This document shows positions 54,923 through 64,000 of a stretch of DNA of 64,000 bases, one piece after another; position 1 is the stretch's first letter, and every line of letters begins with the position of its first letter. The DNA is taken from the NCBI RefSeq assembly GCF_040438645.1, contig NZ_CP159253.1, forward strand, positions 3,968,001 to 4,032,000, given 5' to 3'. The position numbers were made by a program, and so were the translations under genes. The notes under the pieces are model-generated. The model was not told where the DNA came from, did no database searches, and saw only the letters and a program-made list of their open reading frames with translations. Origin of the DNA: Mesorhizobium sp. WSM2240. GTDB taxonomy: Bacteria; Pseudomonadota; Alphaproteobacteria; Rhizobiales; Rhizobiaceae.

Positions 54923-56073
54923 TGGCGCTGCATTTTGAACGATCGGAATTCGACGCGCGCCGCGACCGGCTGATGATCGAGATGGCCGAAAAGAAGCTCG
55001 ACGCCATTCTGCTGTTCGCGCAGGAAAGCATGTACTGGCTGACTGGTTACGACACGTTCGGCTTCTGCTTCTTCCAATGCCTCGTTCTGAAGGCGGACGG
55101 CTCGATGGTGCTCCTGACCCGGTCGGCCGACCTGCGCCAGGCGCGTCACACATCCACGATCGAAAACATCGTCGTTTGGACCGACCGCGCCGACGCCAAT
55201 CCGGCGCTCGACCTGCGCAATCTGCTGAACGAACTGGACCTCCTGGGCGCGCGCATCGGCGTGGAATACGACACCCACGGCCTAACCGCCTTCAACGGCC
55301 GCCGGCTCGACGAGCAATTGCAGACATTCGGCCAGATCGCCGATGCCTCCGGCATCGTCCAGCGCCTGCGCCTGTTCAAGAGTCCGGCCGAAATCAGGAA
55401 GGCGGAAAAGGCGGCCAATCTCGCCGACGACGCATTCGATGCGGCCCTGGGATTGATCAAGCAGGGCGCAGACGAAGGCGCAATACTGGCCGCAATGCAG
55501 AGCGCGATCTTTGCCGGCGGCGGAGATTATCCCGCCAACGAGTTCATCATCGGATCGGGCGCCGATGCGCTGCTCTGCCGCTACAAAGCCGGTCGCCGCA
55601 AGCTCCTGAAGAACGATCAGTTGACGCTCGAATGGGCCGGTGTGTTCCACCACTACCACGCAGCAATGATGCGCACGGTTCTCACCGGCCGGGTGTCGAA
55701 GCGACATCAGGAACTGTTCGACGCCTCGCGTGACGCGCTCATGGCCGTCGAGAAGGCGATGACACCGGGCAATACCTTCGGCGACGTTTTCGACGCGCAT
55801 GCGCGGACGCTGGAGGCGCACGGCCTGACGAAGCACCGGCTCAACGCCTGCGGCTATTCACTGGGCGCGCGCTTCACGCCGTCATGGATGGATATGCCGA
55901 TGTTCTACCAGGGCAACCCGGAGCCAATAGCGCCGAACATGACGCTGTTTGCCCATATGATCATAATGGACTCTGAGACCGAGACAGCGATGACGCTCGG
56001 CCGCACCTATCTGACGACGGATTCGCAGCCAAGGCCGCTTTCGCGCCATGATCTCGACTTGATCGTGAAGTGA
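54922..56073 (+). CDS. M24-family protein without metal ligands (creatinase/ectoine hydrolase-like)
   Basis: 383 aa pita-bread fold: N-terminal creatinase_N domain (LFAQESMYWLTGYDTFGFCF) and C-terminal M24 domain. Against aminopeptidase P, the ligand positions read Glu237, Ala248 and Tyr312 (in place of Asp, Asp and His), and the two late Glu are replaced. So it is not a canonical metallopeptidase; creatinase and DoeA-type hydrolases also lack the metal. Coupled to pgeF. Confidence 0.85.
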   Translation: MALHFERSEFDARRDRLMIEMAEKKLDAILLFAQESMYWLTGYDTFGFCFFQCLVLKADGSMVLLTRSADLRQARHTSTIENIVVWTDRADANPALDLRNLLNELDLLGARIGVEYDTHGLTAFNGRRLDEQLQTFGQIADASGIVQRLRLFKSPAEIRKAEKAANLADDAFDAALGLIKQGADEGAILAAMQSAIFAGGGDYPANEFIIGSGADALLCRYKAGRRKLLKNDQLTLEWAGVFHHYHAAMMRTVLTGRVSKRHQELFDASRDALMAVEKAMTPGNTFGDVFDAHARTLEAHGLTKHRLNACGYSLGARFTPSWMDMPMFYQGNPEPIAPNMTLFAHMIIMDSETETAMTLGRTYLTTDSQPRPLSRHDLDLIVK

Positions 56074-56131
56074 ATCCGGAATGCGAAAGGGATTTCCGCT
56101 TGGCGCGAGGGGCGCAGAGAGGTTCGGGAGA

Positions 56132-56698
56132 ATGAGACGTTTGCCGTTAATGGCCGTGTCATTGCTCGCGGCTGCCGCATTGTCGGCTTGCACCAGCACC
56201 CAGGACGTCCTGGAGCCTTCCGCCATCGCCGCGCAGCCGCCTGCCCAGGGCGACGCCGCTCCGTTGCAGCCGGCCACCACGGCCACGCCGGGCGCATCGG
56301 CGACGCCAACCCAGAACGCCGCGGTCACGACTAATGCCCGCATCCAGTTCGCTCCGATCGTCGGCACCTCCGTCGAGGCCGCGACGGCGCTATCCGAGCG
56401 GCTGTCCACCCGTGCCCGCGAGCGCGGCGTCATGCTCGCCCGCAGCAACGACCCAGCGACAACGCATGTGCTGAAAGGCTATTTCACGCCGCTTGCCGAG
56501 GGTAAGGAAACCACCGTCATCTATGTCTGGGATGTCTACGATCCCGCCGGAAACCGGGTTCATCGCATCACCGGGCAGCAAAAAGCGCCATCCAGCGGCG
56601 GTGACGGCTGGTCGTCTGTTTCCTCGTCAACCATGCAGACAATCGCCGATGCGACAATAGACCAGTTGGTCACATGGCTTTCGGCGCGCACCGGCTGA
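56132..56698 (+). CDS. Lipoprotein of unknown function
   Basis: 188 aa. Lipobox LSAC (Cys20) after MRRLPLMAVSLLAAAA. Thr/Ala/Pro-rich linker, then a domain with ATALSERLSTRARERGVMLA and VIYVWDVYDPAGNRVHRITG, ending TIDQLVTWLSARTG. Two-layer α/β appearance. Family not recognised with certainty. It follows the M24 gene by 58 bp. Confidence 0.7.
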   Translation: MRRLPLMAVSLLAAAALSACTSTQDVLEPSAIAAQPPAQGDAAPLQPATTATPGASATPTQNAAVTTNARIQFAPIVGTSVEAATALSERLSTRARERGVMLARSNDPATTHVLKGYFTPLAEGKETTVIYVWDVYDPAGNRVHRITGQQKAPSSGGDGWSSVSSSTMQTIADATIDQLVTWLSARTG

Positions 56699-56813
56699 TC
56701 ACAGGAATGCGATCAACCAATTCTATGGATTGTCGGCCGAAAACGCATCCCGGCGCTTGCAATAGCAGCGAGGGCCGCTAAAAGCCGCCTCATATTCCTA
56801 CCAGGAACGGTGT

Positions 56814-57749
56814 ATGAAACTCTTCGCGGGCAATTCCAACCGGGTGCTGGCCGAAGCGGTCGCCCGCTATCTCAATGTACCGATCGGCAAAGCCAGCGTG
56901 CGGCGCTTCGCCGACCAGGAAATTTTCGTCGAGATCCAGGAGAATGTCCGCGGCGAGGATGTCTTCATCCTGCAGTCGACCTCGTTCCCGACCAACGATC
57001 ATCTGATGGAACTTCTCATCATGATCGACGCGTTCATGCGCTCATCGGCGCGCCGCATCACCGCCGTCATTCCGTATTTCGGCTATGCGCGGCAGGATCG
57101 CCGAGCCTCCGGCCGCACGCCGATCTCGGCGAAGCTGGTCGCGAACATGATCACCCGCGCCGGCGTCGACCGCGTGCTGACACTCGATCTGCACGCCGGC
57201 CAGATCCAGGGCTTTTTCGACATCCCGACCGACAATCTGTTCGCAGTCCCGGTGATGGCGCGCGACGTCAAGGCCAAGTACAAGCAGCTCGCCAACGTCA
57301 TGGTCGTCTCGCCGGATGTCGGCGGCGTGGTTCGCGCCCGTGCGCTTGCCAAGCGCATCGATGCGCAGTTGGCGATCGTCGACAAGCGCCGCGAACGCCC
57401 AGGCGAGTCGGAAGTGATGAACGTCATCGGCGATGTTCGCGGCAAGGATTGCCTGCTGATCGACGATATCGTCGATTCCGGCGGCACGCTGTGCAACGCC
57501 GCCGACGCACTTCTCGCCAACGGCGCCACCAGTGTCACCGCCTACATCACCCACGCCGTACTGTCCGGCGGCGCTGCCGCCCGCATTGCGGCATCGAAGC
57601 TCCAGGAACTGGTTATCACGGATTCGATCCAGCCGACCTCCGCAATAGAGGCGGCACACAACATCCGCGTCGTATCCATCGCCGATCTCATCGGCGAAGC
57701 GATCTCCCGGACGGCCACCGAGGAATCGGTCTCGAGCCTGTTCGACTGA
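56814..57749 (+). CDS. prs: Ribose-phosphate pyrophosphokinase
   Basis: 311 aa. Class I PRPP synthetase: ATP-site [29 protein letters not shown], and PRPP loop [19 protein letters not shown]. Makes PRPP from ribose-5-phosphate for nucleotides, His and Trp. Length typical. Confidence 0.95.
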   Translation: MKLFAGNSNRVLAEAVARYLNVPIGKASVRRFADQEIFVEIQENVRGEDVFILQSTSFPTNDHLMELLIMIDAFMRSSARRITAVIPYFGYARQDRRASGRTPISAKLVANMITRAGVDRVLTLDLHAGQIQGFFDIPTDNLFAVPVMARDVKAKYKQLANVMVVSPDVGGVVRARALAKRIDAQLAIVDKRRERPGESEVMNVIGDVRGKDCLLIDDIVDSGGTLCNAADALLANGATSVTAYITHAVLSGGAAARIAASKLQELVITDSIQPTSAIEAAHNIRVVSIADLIGEAISRTATEESVSSLFD

Positions 57750-57752
57750 GAC

Positions 57753-59093
57753 CTATACCAGCGTCCAGATCATTCCGGCCAACGCGGCCGCGACGAGTAC
57801 GGCGATCATGTTCCGGTGATAGCGGATGAGCGCGATGCCGGCAGCAATGGCTATGGCCGCCGCCGCCAGGTCGATCGTGGCGAGATCAGGCTTCGGCAGA
57901 ACAAACGGCCCGATTACCCATTCGCCCACATGTGCAAAAAGCACATGCAGCGCGAACCAGACTGCGAGATTGGCGATGATGCCGACGACTGCGGCGGTGA
58001 CGGCCGACAGTGCGCTGGCAAGCCAGCGCACATTGCGCACCGTTTCGACATAGGGCGCACCGACGAAAATCCACAAAAAACACGGCACGAAGGTGAACCA
58101 CAGCGTTACCGCCGCGCCCAGTACGCCGCCGGTCAGAGCATCGAGGCCGGAGAGACGGGCGCCGCCCAGAAAGCCGACAAACACCAGCACCAGGATCAAC
58201 GGACCAGGCGTGGTCTCCGCGAGCCCGAGGCCGGTCAGCATTTCGTCCGGCCGAAGCCAGCCGTAAACCTCCACCGCCTGCTGCGCCACATAGGCCAGCA
58301 CCGCGTAGGCGCCTCCAAAGGTGACGGTCGCCATTGTCGAGAAAAACGAAGCTTCGACGGCAAAGACGTTGGCGCTGCCGAGGGCTGCGTGGAGCGCGAA
58401 CAGCGGGACGAACCAGATCGCCAGCCAAACCGCGAGAGTGGCGAGGAACCTCCTCCAGTTCGGCCGCGCCCACTCCGGCATTTCGATTCGCATATGCAGT
58501 TCGCTGGCCGCGGTTTTTGCATTGGCCTCGGCCAGGGCGCCCGCTTTGTCGAGGAAGACGCCGATCAGCGCGGCGGCTGCAATGATCAGCGGAAACGGCA
58601 GTTTCAGAAACGCGATTGCAATGAAGGCCGCTACGGCCAGCGCCACCATTGTCCAATTCTTGAGCGCACGTTTCGAGACCTTGATCAGCGCTTCCAGCAC
58701 CACGGCTAGCACCGCCGCCTTCAATCCGAACAGCATACCCTGCACCAGGGGCACGTCGCCGACGGTCAGGTAAAGCGCGGAGAGAAGCGCAATGACGACC
58801 GCGCCGGGCAGGACGAAAAGCAGGCCGGCGACAAGTCCGCCCCGCACCCCGTGAAGGAGCCAGCCGGCATAGGTCGCCAATTGCATGGCCTCGGGGCCGG
58901 GCAGCAGCATGCAGTAGTTCAGCGCATGCAGGAAGCGCGGCTCGTCCAGCCAGCGTTTCTCGTCGACGAGAATGCGATGCATCAGCGCGATCTGCCCGGC
59001 CGGCCCGCCAAACGACAGAAGGCCGATCTTGGCGAAAGTTTTCGTTGCTTCCGAAAATGACGGGCCGGCGTGCCGGCGTGCTTGAATATCCAT
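57753..59093 (-). CDS. chrA: Chromate transporter ChrA
   Basis: 446 aa with two CHR domains and about twelve helices; signature KIGLLSFGGPAGQIALMH and LLPGPEAMQLATYAGWLLHG in the first, ETTPGPLILVLVFVGFLGG in the second. Exports chromate. The ATG is 2 bp after the stop of the [13 protein letters not shown] gene, so the two form an operon; convergent with prs. Confidence 0.93.
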   Translation of the reverse strand: MDIQARRHAGPSFSEATKTFAKIGLLSFGGPAGQIALMHRILVDEKRWLDEPRFLHALNYCMLLPGPEAMQLATYAGWLLHGVRGGLVAGLLFVLPGAVVIALLSALYLTVGDVPLVQGMLFGLKAAVLAVVLEALIKVSKRALKNWTMVALAVAAFIAIAFLKLPFPLIIAAAALIGVFLDKAGALAEANAKTAASELHMRIEMPEWARPNWRRFLATLAVWLAIWFVPLFALHAALGSANVFAVEASFFSTMATVTFGGAYAVLAYVAQQAVEVYGWLRPDEMLTGLGLAETTPGPLILVLVFVGFLGGARLSGLDALTGGVLGAAVTLWFTFVPCFLWIFVGAPYVETVRNVRWLASALSAVTAAVVGIIANLAVWFALHVLFAHVGEWVIGPFVLPKPDLATIDLAAAAIAIAAGIALIRYHRNMIAVLVAAALAGMIWTLV

Positions 59094-59094
59094 T

Positions 59095-59894
59095 CTACGC
59101 CGCCTTCATCGGCCAATTGTGCGTTTCCCGCGTGGCATGGCGACACCAGCCATAGAGCGCGTCATAGATCAACATGCCCTTTTCCAATTGCGCCAAATCG
59201 TCCGGTTCGACCGCCGAAAGCCCGAGCGAGATCGCCAGAAGCCCGGCTGCCTGCGGCTCCAGATCAAGGCTTGCCGTATCGGCCCCGCGAACGATCCTTG
59301 CAAGGCAGAATCGGTCAGGCCGAACTCGGAAATTAGCGTATCGAACGTGCACTCCGCGCCCCGATGCGAATAGTGCACATCCTTTACGTCGTAGGGAATC
59401 CCGCCGATCTCTTCGGCGACATCCTTGACCCATTCCGCTGCCACGAAATGGAACACCGCAAACGGATCGATGAAGCGGCGGACCAGCCACGGACAGGCAA
59501 TGCGATCGATCTTCGGCCTTTCCCTGGTCACCCAGACGCTCGGGCCGACAGCGACGTCCACGCCCGGCCCACTACGCGTAACCATGACGCCGCCGGCCTC
59601 CTCATAGGCTTCCATGCCGCCCTCCAACATCGCGACATCTGCGCCGTCCGCCGCCAGCCGTGAGGCGGCAAGTTCGCTGACATTGTGACCGTGAATGCAG
59701 TAGACGACGATCCGGCGGCCGTCGGCAAAATCTGGAAGCCATTCGGCGGTCCTCAGATGGTCGCGCCAGACCGCGCCGGCGATACGCCTGCCGGCATTCG
59801 TGAAAACGCTTTGGCGCCTCACGTCGACGATATGAGGAAGCCGGCTGGTGCCGGTCAACGCAACAAGTTCCTGGGCCGAGATTCTTCGAGGCAT
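59095..59894 (-). pseudogene. chrB: [13 protein letters not shown] fusion, frameshifted
   Basis: Start MPRRISAQELVALTG at 59894 (GCGGAGGAAAACC upstream). Residues ~5-95 form a rhodanese domain with active Cys in VVYCIHGHNVSEL; then a ChrB domain (KIDRIACPWLVRRFIDPFAV). In the first frame it reads LTDSALQGSF and drifts; the correct end (LARIVRGADTASLDLEPQAA ... GWCRHATRETHNW) is in another frame, stop at 59095. Restoring one G at 59301 gives LTDSALARIVRGADT. It would sense chromate or protect against it together with chrA. Confidence 0.8.
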
Positions 59895-60141
59895 GGTTTT
59901 CCTCCGCATAAACAAGCGAAGGCGGAACTTGGGCCGAAGCCTCAGCGGGGAGTCCACCCATGCCCCCGATATCAGGACCTTAGCTCCGCCGGTGAGCATG
60001 TTCAATGGGCGTTTTAAAGGCGAACGTTATAGCCGCACCCCTCGCTGGCGGCCTTGCCGGTCCCTGCCCAACTCTTTAGGGAGGGGCCTTGACTGTCTGA
60101 TTGCGCACCCTGCTCCAATTTGAGCCGCCGCGACACTTGCG

Positions 60142-61935
60142 ATGAAAGTTCGTTCCATGACCGATTTCGACACGATGGCGCCGCCGCTGAAGGCTGCGCT
60201 CGCGGCCCGTGGCTACGACAGGCTGACACCCGTGCAAAGCGCAATGCTCGGCGCGGAAGCACAAAGCGCCGACCTGCTCGTCTCGGCGCAGACCGGCTCG
60301 GGCAAGACGGTAGCGTTCGGCATCGCGATCGCGCCTACGCTTCTGGCCGGCTCGCCGCGATTTGGTCCGGCCGGTCTGCCGCTGGCGCTGATCGTTGCAC
60401 CGACGCGCGAACTCGCCATGCAGGTGCGCCGCGAATTCGAGTGGCTCTATCGCGAGACGGGAGCGCGCATCGGCTCCTGCGTCGGCGGCATGGATATGCG
60501 CACCGAGCGCCGGGCGCTGGCCGATGGCGCGCATATCGTGGTCGGCACACCCGGTCGACTACGCGACCACATCACGCGCGGTTCGCTCGATATTTCGGAA
60601 CTCCGCGCCGTCGTGCTCGACGAGGCCGACGAGATGCTCGATCTGGGTTTCCGCGACGATCTCGAATTCATTCTCGCCGCCGCGCCCGACGAGCGGCGGA
60701 CGCTGATGTTTTCCGCCACGGTTCCCAATCCGATCGCGCAGTTGGCAAAGCGCTTCCAGCGCGATGCGCTGCGGATCACGGCCACGGGCGAAAGCAGCCA
60801 GCATAGCGACATCGAATACCAGCAGATCCTGGTAGCGCCGGCCGACCGCGAAAACGCCATCATCAACACGCTGCTGTTTTTCGATTCACAGAACACCATC
60901 ATCTTTTGCCATACCCGCGAGGCGGTGAAGCATCTGGCAAGCCGTCTTGGCAATCGCGGCTTTCCTGTCGTGGCGCTGTCGGGCGAACTCAGCCAGGCCG
61001 AGCGCACCAACGCGCTGCAATCGATGCGCGACGGGCGCGCCCGCGTTTGCGTCGCGACCGACGTCGCCGCCCGCGGCATCGACCTGCCCAATCTCGATCT
61101 TGTCATCCATGCCGACATGCCGACCAATCCCGACACGCTTCTGCATCGCAGCGGGCGCACCGGTCGCGCCGGCCGCAAGGGCACCTGCACGCTGATCGTG
61201 CCCTATCATCGGCGCAATGCCGCGGCGCGCGTGCTGAAACTTGCCAAGCTCACGGCACGGACCGTTCCCGCGCCGAGCGCGAGCGATATCGAAAGGCACA
61301 ACAAGGAGCGCATTCTCGAAGACCCGGCCCTAGCGGTGACGCCGGGCGACGACGAGATCGCATTCGTCAGGGAACTGATGAACGCCCACAGCGCCGAGCA
61401 TATCGCCGCAGCCTATCTCCGCCTTCAATTAGCGGCACGCCCTGCCCCGGAAGAACTCCTCGACGCACCTTCGAGCTTCGTCGAGCGGGGTCAGCGCGAG
61501 CCTCGCCCGGAAAGCGCGCCACGGGACCGAAGCGATTTCACAAACGGCGTGTGGTTTCGCATCTCGGTGGGCCGCAAGCATCGCGCCGAGCCGCGCTGGC
61601 TTCTGCCGATGATCTGCAAGGCCGGCCACGTCACCAAACGCGCCGTCGGCTCGATCAAGATTCTCGATACCGAAAGCCAGTTCGAGATCTCCGGCGACAA
61701 GGCGGAAAGCTTCTGGGCGGCGGTCAGGGAAAACGGAACGGGCGAAAAGGGCGTCACCATTCAACGTCTCGATGGCAAGGCCCCGTTCAGAACCGAGCCT
61801 TCCAACGAAGCCGCGCCACCTTCGTGGAACAGCACGAAAAAGGGCAAGTTCAAACCGAAGAGCAAGCCACGGCCGGAGGCTTCGACCGGCGCACCTCCGC
61901 CAAAGAAAGCCAAGAAGAAGCGGCCGAAGCCGTAA
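60142..61935 (+). CDS. DEAD-box RNA helicase with DbpA-type RNA-binding domain
   Basis: 597 aa. Motif I AQTGSGKT, DEAD box LDEADEMLD, SAT, motif VI HRSGRTGRAGRKG. C-terminal DbpA RNA-binding domain (about 480-555, VWFRISVGRKHRAEPRWLLP) and a Lys/Pro-rich basic tail (KKGKFKPKSKPRPEAST). Like DeaD/DbpA helicases in ribosome assembly and cold adaptation. Start 60142 or 60157 (MTDFDT). Confidence 0.93.
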   Translation: MKVRSMTDFDTMAPPLKAALAARGYDRLTPVQSAMLGAEAQSADLLVSAQTGSGKTVAFGIAIAPTLLAGSPRFGPAGLPLALIVAPTRELAMQVRREFEWLYRETGARIGSCVGGMDMRTERRALADGAHIVVGTPGRLRDHITRGSLDISELRAVVLDEADEMLDLGFRDDLEFILAAAPDERRTLMFSATVPNPIAQLAKRFQRDALRITATGESSQHSDIEYQQILVAPADRENAIINTLLFFDSQNTIIFCHTREAVKHLASRLGNRGFPVVALSGELSQAERTNALQSMRDGRARVCVATDVAARGIDLPNLDLVIHADMPTNPDTLLHRSGRTGRAGRKGTCTLIVPYHRRNAAARVLKLAKLTARTVPAPSASDIERHNKERILEDPALAVTPGDDEIAFVRELMNAHSAEHIAAAYLRLQLAARPAPEELLDAPSSFVERGQREPRPESAPRDRSDFTNGVWFRISVGRKHRAEPRWLLPMICKAGHVTKRAVGSIKILDTESQFEISGDKAESFWAAVRENGTGEKGVTIQRLDGKAPFRTEPSNEAAPPSWNSTKKGKFKPKSKPRPEASTGAPPPKKAKKKRPKP

Positions 61936-62341
61936 CTTCGCAGATTGTCAGGCCTTATACGGCAAGCACGACTTCGGTGCGCGAAGGCTGCAATTTCAGG
62001 GAAATTGGGGGGAATGGACCGACGATCGCTGGGCGGGGGGCTTGGGGTCGCGACCGCCGGTCCGTGCCCACGTTGAAGCTTCAACAACAAACGTCAGCGG
62101 CTTGAAACGCGCAGCCTCCAAGAAGGTTCCCGTCGTCCGATAAATTTTTTCGTTGGTCCGAACAGAGGCCGGAATTCTACACAACTTGCGCTCCGGAACG
62201 CCTTCGGCTATAGAGCCGCCACCCGCGTAGACACCCTTGGAGGCAACGCGGCGGAAGGCCGCCTCATCCGGCGGCTTTCGACGTTTGGGGACCGGGCAAG
62301 CGCCCGCCGCAGACGCTCCAGTAAACCCGAAAGGAAATGCC
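61936..62341. other. 406-bp leader region of rplY
   Basis: No gene. A hairpin GCCGCC-TCATCC-GGCGGC followed by TTTCG lies at 62258-62275, about 65 bp before the L25 ATG; it may be a terminator of the leader or an attenuator. AT-rich TAAATTTTTTCG near 62142 may be part of the promoter. Confidence 0.45.
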
Positions 62342-62980
62342 ATGAGCCACGACACTTACGAGCTCAAGGCCGAAGCACGCGAACAGGTCGGTAAGGGGTC
62401 CGCCCGTGAAGTTCGCCGCAACGGCAAAGTGCCTGCAGTCATCTACGGCGACAAGCAGCCTCCCCTGGCGATCGCCCTGTCTTATAAGGACATCTATTAC
62501 AAGATTCATGGCGGCGGCTTTCTGACCACCATCGCCACGATCGACGTCGGCGGCAAGAAGGTCCAGGTCCTGCCCAAGGACTATCAGCTCGACCCCGTCC
62601 GCGACTTCCCGATGCATGTGGATTTCCTGCGCATCGGCAAGGACACCGAGGTCAACGTCAACGTGCCGGTCCACTTCATCAATGAAGAGAAGTCGCCCGG
62701 CATCAAGCGCGGCGGCGTGCTGAACATCGTGCGCCACGAAGTCGAATTCCACTGCCCGGCCAATGCGATCCCCGATTCCATCACGGTCGATCTCACCGGC
62801 ACCGATATTGGCGATTCGATCCACATTTCGGCGGTCAAGTTGCCGGCAGGCATCAAGCCGGTCATCTCCGATCGCGACTTCACCATCGCGACCGTCGCAA
62901 GTTCCTCGGCCATGAAGCCGGAAGCCGCCGAAGAGGCGGCCCCCGAAGCCGAAGAAGAAGAAGCGGCCGAAGAGGAATAA
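62342..62980 (+). CDS. rplY: 50S ribosomal protein L25/general stress protein Ctc
   Basis: 212 aa CTC form. N-terminal L25 domain ([49 protein letters not shown]) and the C-terminal TL5-like domain, then a Glu/Ala tail. Binds 5S rRNA. AAAGGAAA before the ATG at 62342. Followed by pth in 24 bp. Confidence 0.95.
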   Translation: MSHDTYELKAEAREQVGKGSAREVRRNGKVPAVIYGDKQPPLAIALSYKDIYYKIHGGGFLTTIATIDVGGKKVQVLPKDYQLDPVRDFPMHVDFLRIGKDTEVNVNVPVHFINEEKSPGIKRGGVLNIVRHEVEFHCPANAIPDSITVDLTGTDIGDSIHISAVKLPAGIKPVISDRDFTIATVASSSAMKPEAAEEAAPEAEEEEAAEEE

Positions 62981-63004
62981 TCTCGCAATCCGGAGGCCGA
63001 AGCC

Positions 63005-63721
63005 GTGCGTCTCTTTGCTGGTCTTGGCAATCCGGGTGCGAAATACGCCAATCACCGGCACAATGTCGGCTTCATGGCGGCGGACGCGATCGCCCGCCGC
63101 CATGATTTTTCGCCCTGGTCGAAAAAGTTCCATGGCCTTGTCGCCGAAGGAAATCTCGGCGGCGAAAGAGTCATCCTCATCAAGCCCCAGACATTCATGA
63201 ACCTGTCCGGCCAATCCGTCGGAGAGGCGATGCGGTTCTACAAACTGACACCGGCCGATCTCACGGTATTCTATGATGAACTCGATCTGGCGGCCGGCAA
63301 GGTGCGCGTGAAGGTCGGCGGCGGCGCCGGAGGGCACAACGGCATCCGCTCGCTCGACCAACATATCGGCAAGGACTACCGCCGCGTGCGCATCGGCATC
63401 GGCCATCCCGGCGTCAAGGAACTGGTTTCACCGCACGTACTGGGCGACTTCGCCAAATCCGACAAGGTGTGGCTGGAGCCGCTGCTTGACGCAATCGCGG
63501 GCAGTGCCGAACTCCTGGTCAAACGCGACGATTCGAGTTTCATGAACAAAGTCAGCCTTGCCGCTGCCGGCGGCGACAAGGCGAAGCCGGAGCCGGACCG
63601 CCCTGCCCCGAAACAACAAAGCCATATACGCCAGGCGCGGCAGCAGGCCCCCTCCGTGAAGGCTCCAGATACAGGGCCGATGGCCGCGATGCTGAGAAAG
63701 CTCTTCGGCAGCAAGAAGTAG
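63005..63721 (+). CDS. pth: Peptidyl-tRNA hydrolase
   Basis: 238 aa. Catalytic region [60 protein letters not shown] (Asp and His in place). Starts with GTG at 63005, GGAGG upstream. The C-terminal 45 residues (Pro/Gln/Lys-rich, ending [10 protein letters not shown]) extend beyond the ~190 aa family length, usual in Rhizobiales. Recycles peptidyl-tRNA. Confidence 0.95.
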   Translation: MRLFAGLGNPGAKYANHRHNVGFMAADAIARRHDFSPWSKKFHGLVAEGNLGGERVILIKPQTFMNLSGQSVGEAMRFYKLTPADLTVFYDELDLAAGKVRVKVGGGAGGHNGIRSLDQHIGKDYRRVRIGIGHPGVKELVSPHVLGDFAKSDKVWLEPLLDAIAGSAELLVKRDDSSFMNKVSLAAAGGDKAKPEPDRPAPKQQSHIRQARQQAPSVKAPDTGPMAAMLRKLFGSKK

Positions 63722-63813
63722 TTGCCCGTGTCGGCGCTCCGATGATCGAGCGCTTTGCGCTTGAAGATGCCATCGCATCAGCAGAGCGCGCCGATAACGA
63801 ATCCGAACAATCC

Positions 63814-63837
63814 AAGGGTTGACGATCGTCAACCCTT
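63814..63837. terminator. 24-bp perfect palindrome after pth
   Basis: AAGGGTTGACGA-TCGTCAACCCTT followed by TCG. Perfect 12-bp arms, between pth and ychF. It may terminate pth; a T-run is lacking. A frame of 26 codons (63742-63822) overlaps its left arm and is probably chance. Confidence 0.55.
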
Positions 63838-63886
63838 TCGCCCATAGCCCTGATCAAATCTTCTCATCCCGCTAGGACGTCAAACC

Positions 63887-64000
63887 ATGGGTTTCAAATG
63901 TGGCATCGTTGGCTTGCCCAATGTCGGCAAATCGACGCTTTTCAACGCATTGACGCGGACGGCCGCCGCGCAGGCGGCCAATTATCCGTTCTGCACCATT
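63887..64000 (+). CDS. ychF: Redox-regulated ATPase YchF, 5' end only
   Basis: The first 38 codons ([20 protein letters not shown]) match the P-loop start of the Obg-related ATPase YchF/OLA1. Runs off the right edge. The rplY-pth-ychF order is common in proteobacteria. Confidence 0.93.
   Translation, partial: MGFKCGIVGLPNVGKSTLFNALTRTAAAQAANYPFCTI

Noticed and set aside
63742..63822. 26-codon frame between pth and ychF
   Set aside because: Very short, runs into the palindrome, no convincing ribosome site.

Overview
The window is high-GC alphaproteobacterial chromosome, most like a Mesorhizobium/Phyllobacteriaceae member of the Rhizobiales. This rests on gene content and order (lgt, midA, pgeF and an M24 protein in one overlapping block; rplY, pth, ychF in a row), BA14K and DUF1344 proteins, HisKA_2 kinases, iron-responsive TGA-N9-TCA boxes, and GC-rich intergenic palindromes typical of that group. 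It is ordinary chromosome: no rRNA, tRNA, CRISPR, prophage or insertion sequence was seen.

Left part (1-12.2 kb): two extensin-family proteins in tandem, an LssY-C protein, a GAF/HisKA_2 kinase, a CorC/TlyC-type membrane protein, then several divergent regulator/target pairs: HxlR with an FMN reductase, MerR with a CDF cation exporter, LysR with an NmrA-like reductase, and HxlR with an SDR. Three of these pairs have readable operator or promoter DNA between them. The NmrA/LysR pair is bracketed by two copies of a 50-bp direct repeat.

Middle part (12.2-36 kb): metabolic and membrane genes (GMC oxidoreductase, enolase-superfamily enzyme, coiled-coil filament-like protein, SemiSWEET, glycosyltransferase, HAD dehalogenase). 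A siderophore-uptake locus follows (SIP-type ferric-siderophore reductase, RhtX/FptX-like MFS importer, TonB receptor) with iron boxes in front of both transcription units. Then come a class III adenylate cyclase, an epoxide-hydrolase-like enzyme, a class C beta-lactamase and several envelope lipoproteins including an L,D-transpeptidase.

Right part (36-64 kb): an unusually long uvrB invaded in frame by intergenic palindromic repeats; a lipoprotein with three Kazal-like domains; tandem cold-shock genes sharing a leader element; ilvE; a MarR / OmpR-type regulator / histidine kinase trio; topoisomerase IB, csaA, ybjN and ubiK; the lgt-midA-pgeF-M24 block; prs; a chromate-resistance pair (chrA and a [13 protein letters not shown] gene); a DEAD-box helicase; rplY, pth and the start of ychF.

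Four genes (a VOC protein, ampC, a DUF3137 protein and [13 protein letters not shown]) each look broken by one missing base. That is either gene decay or, more likely, a systematic single-base deletion error in this assembly.
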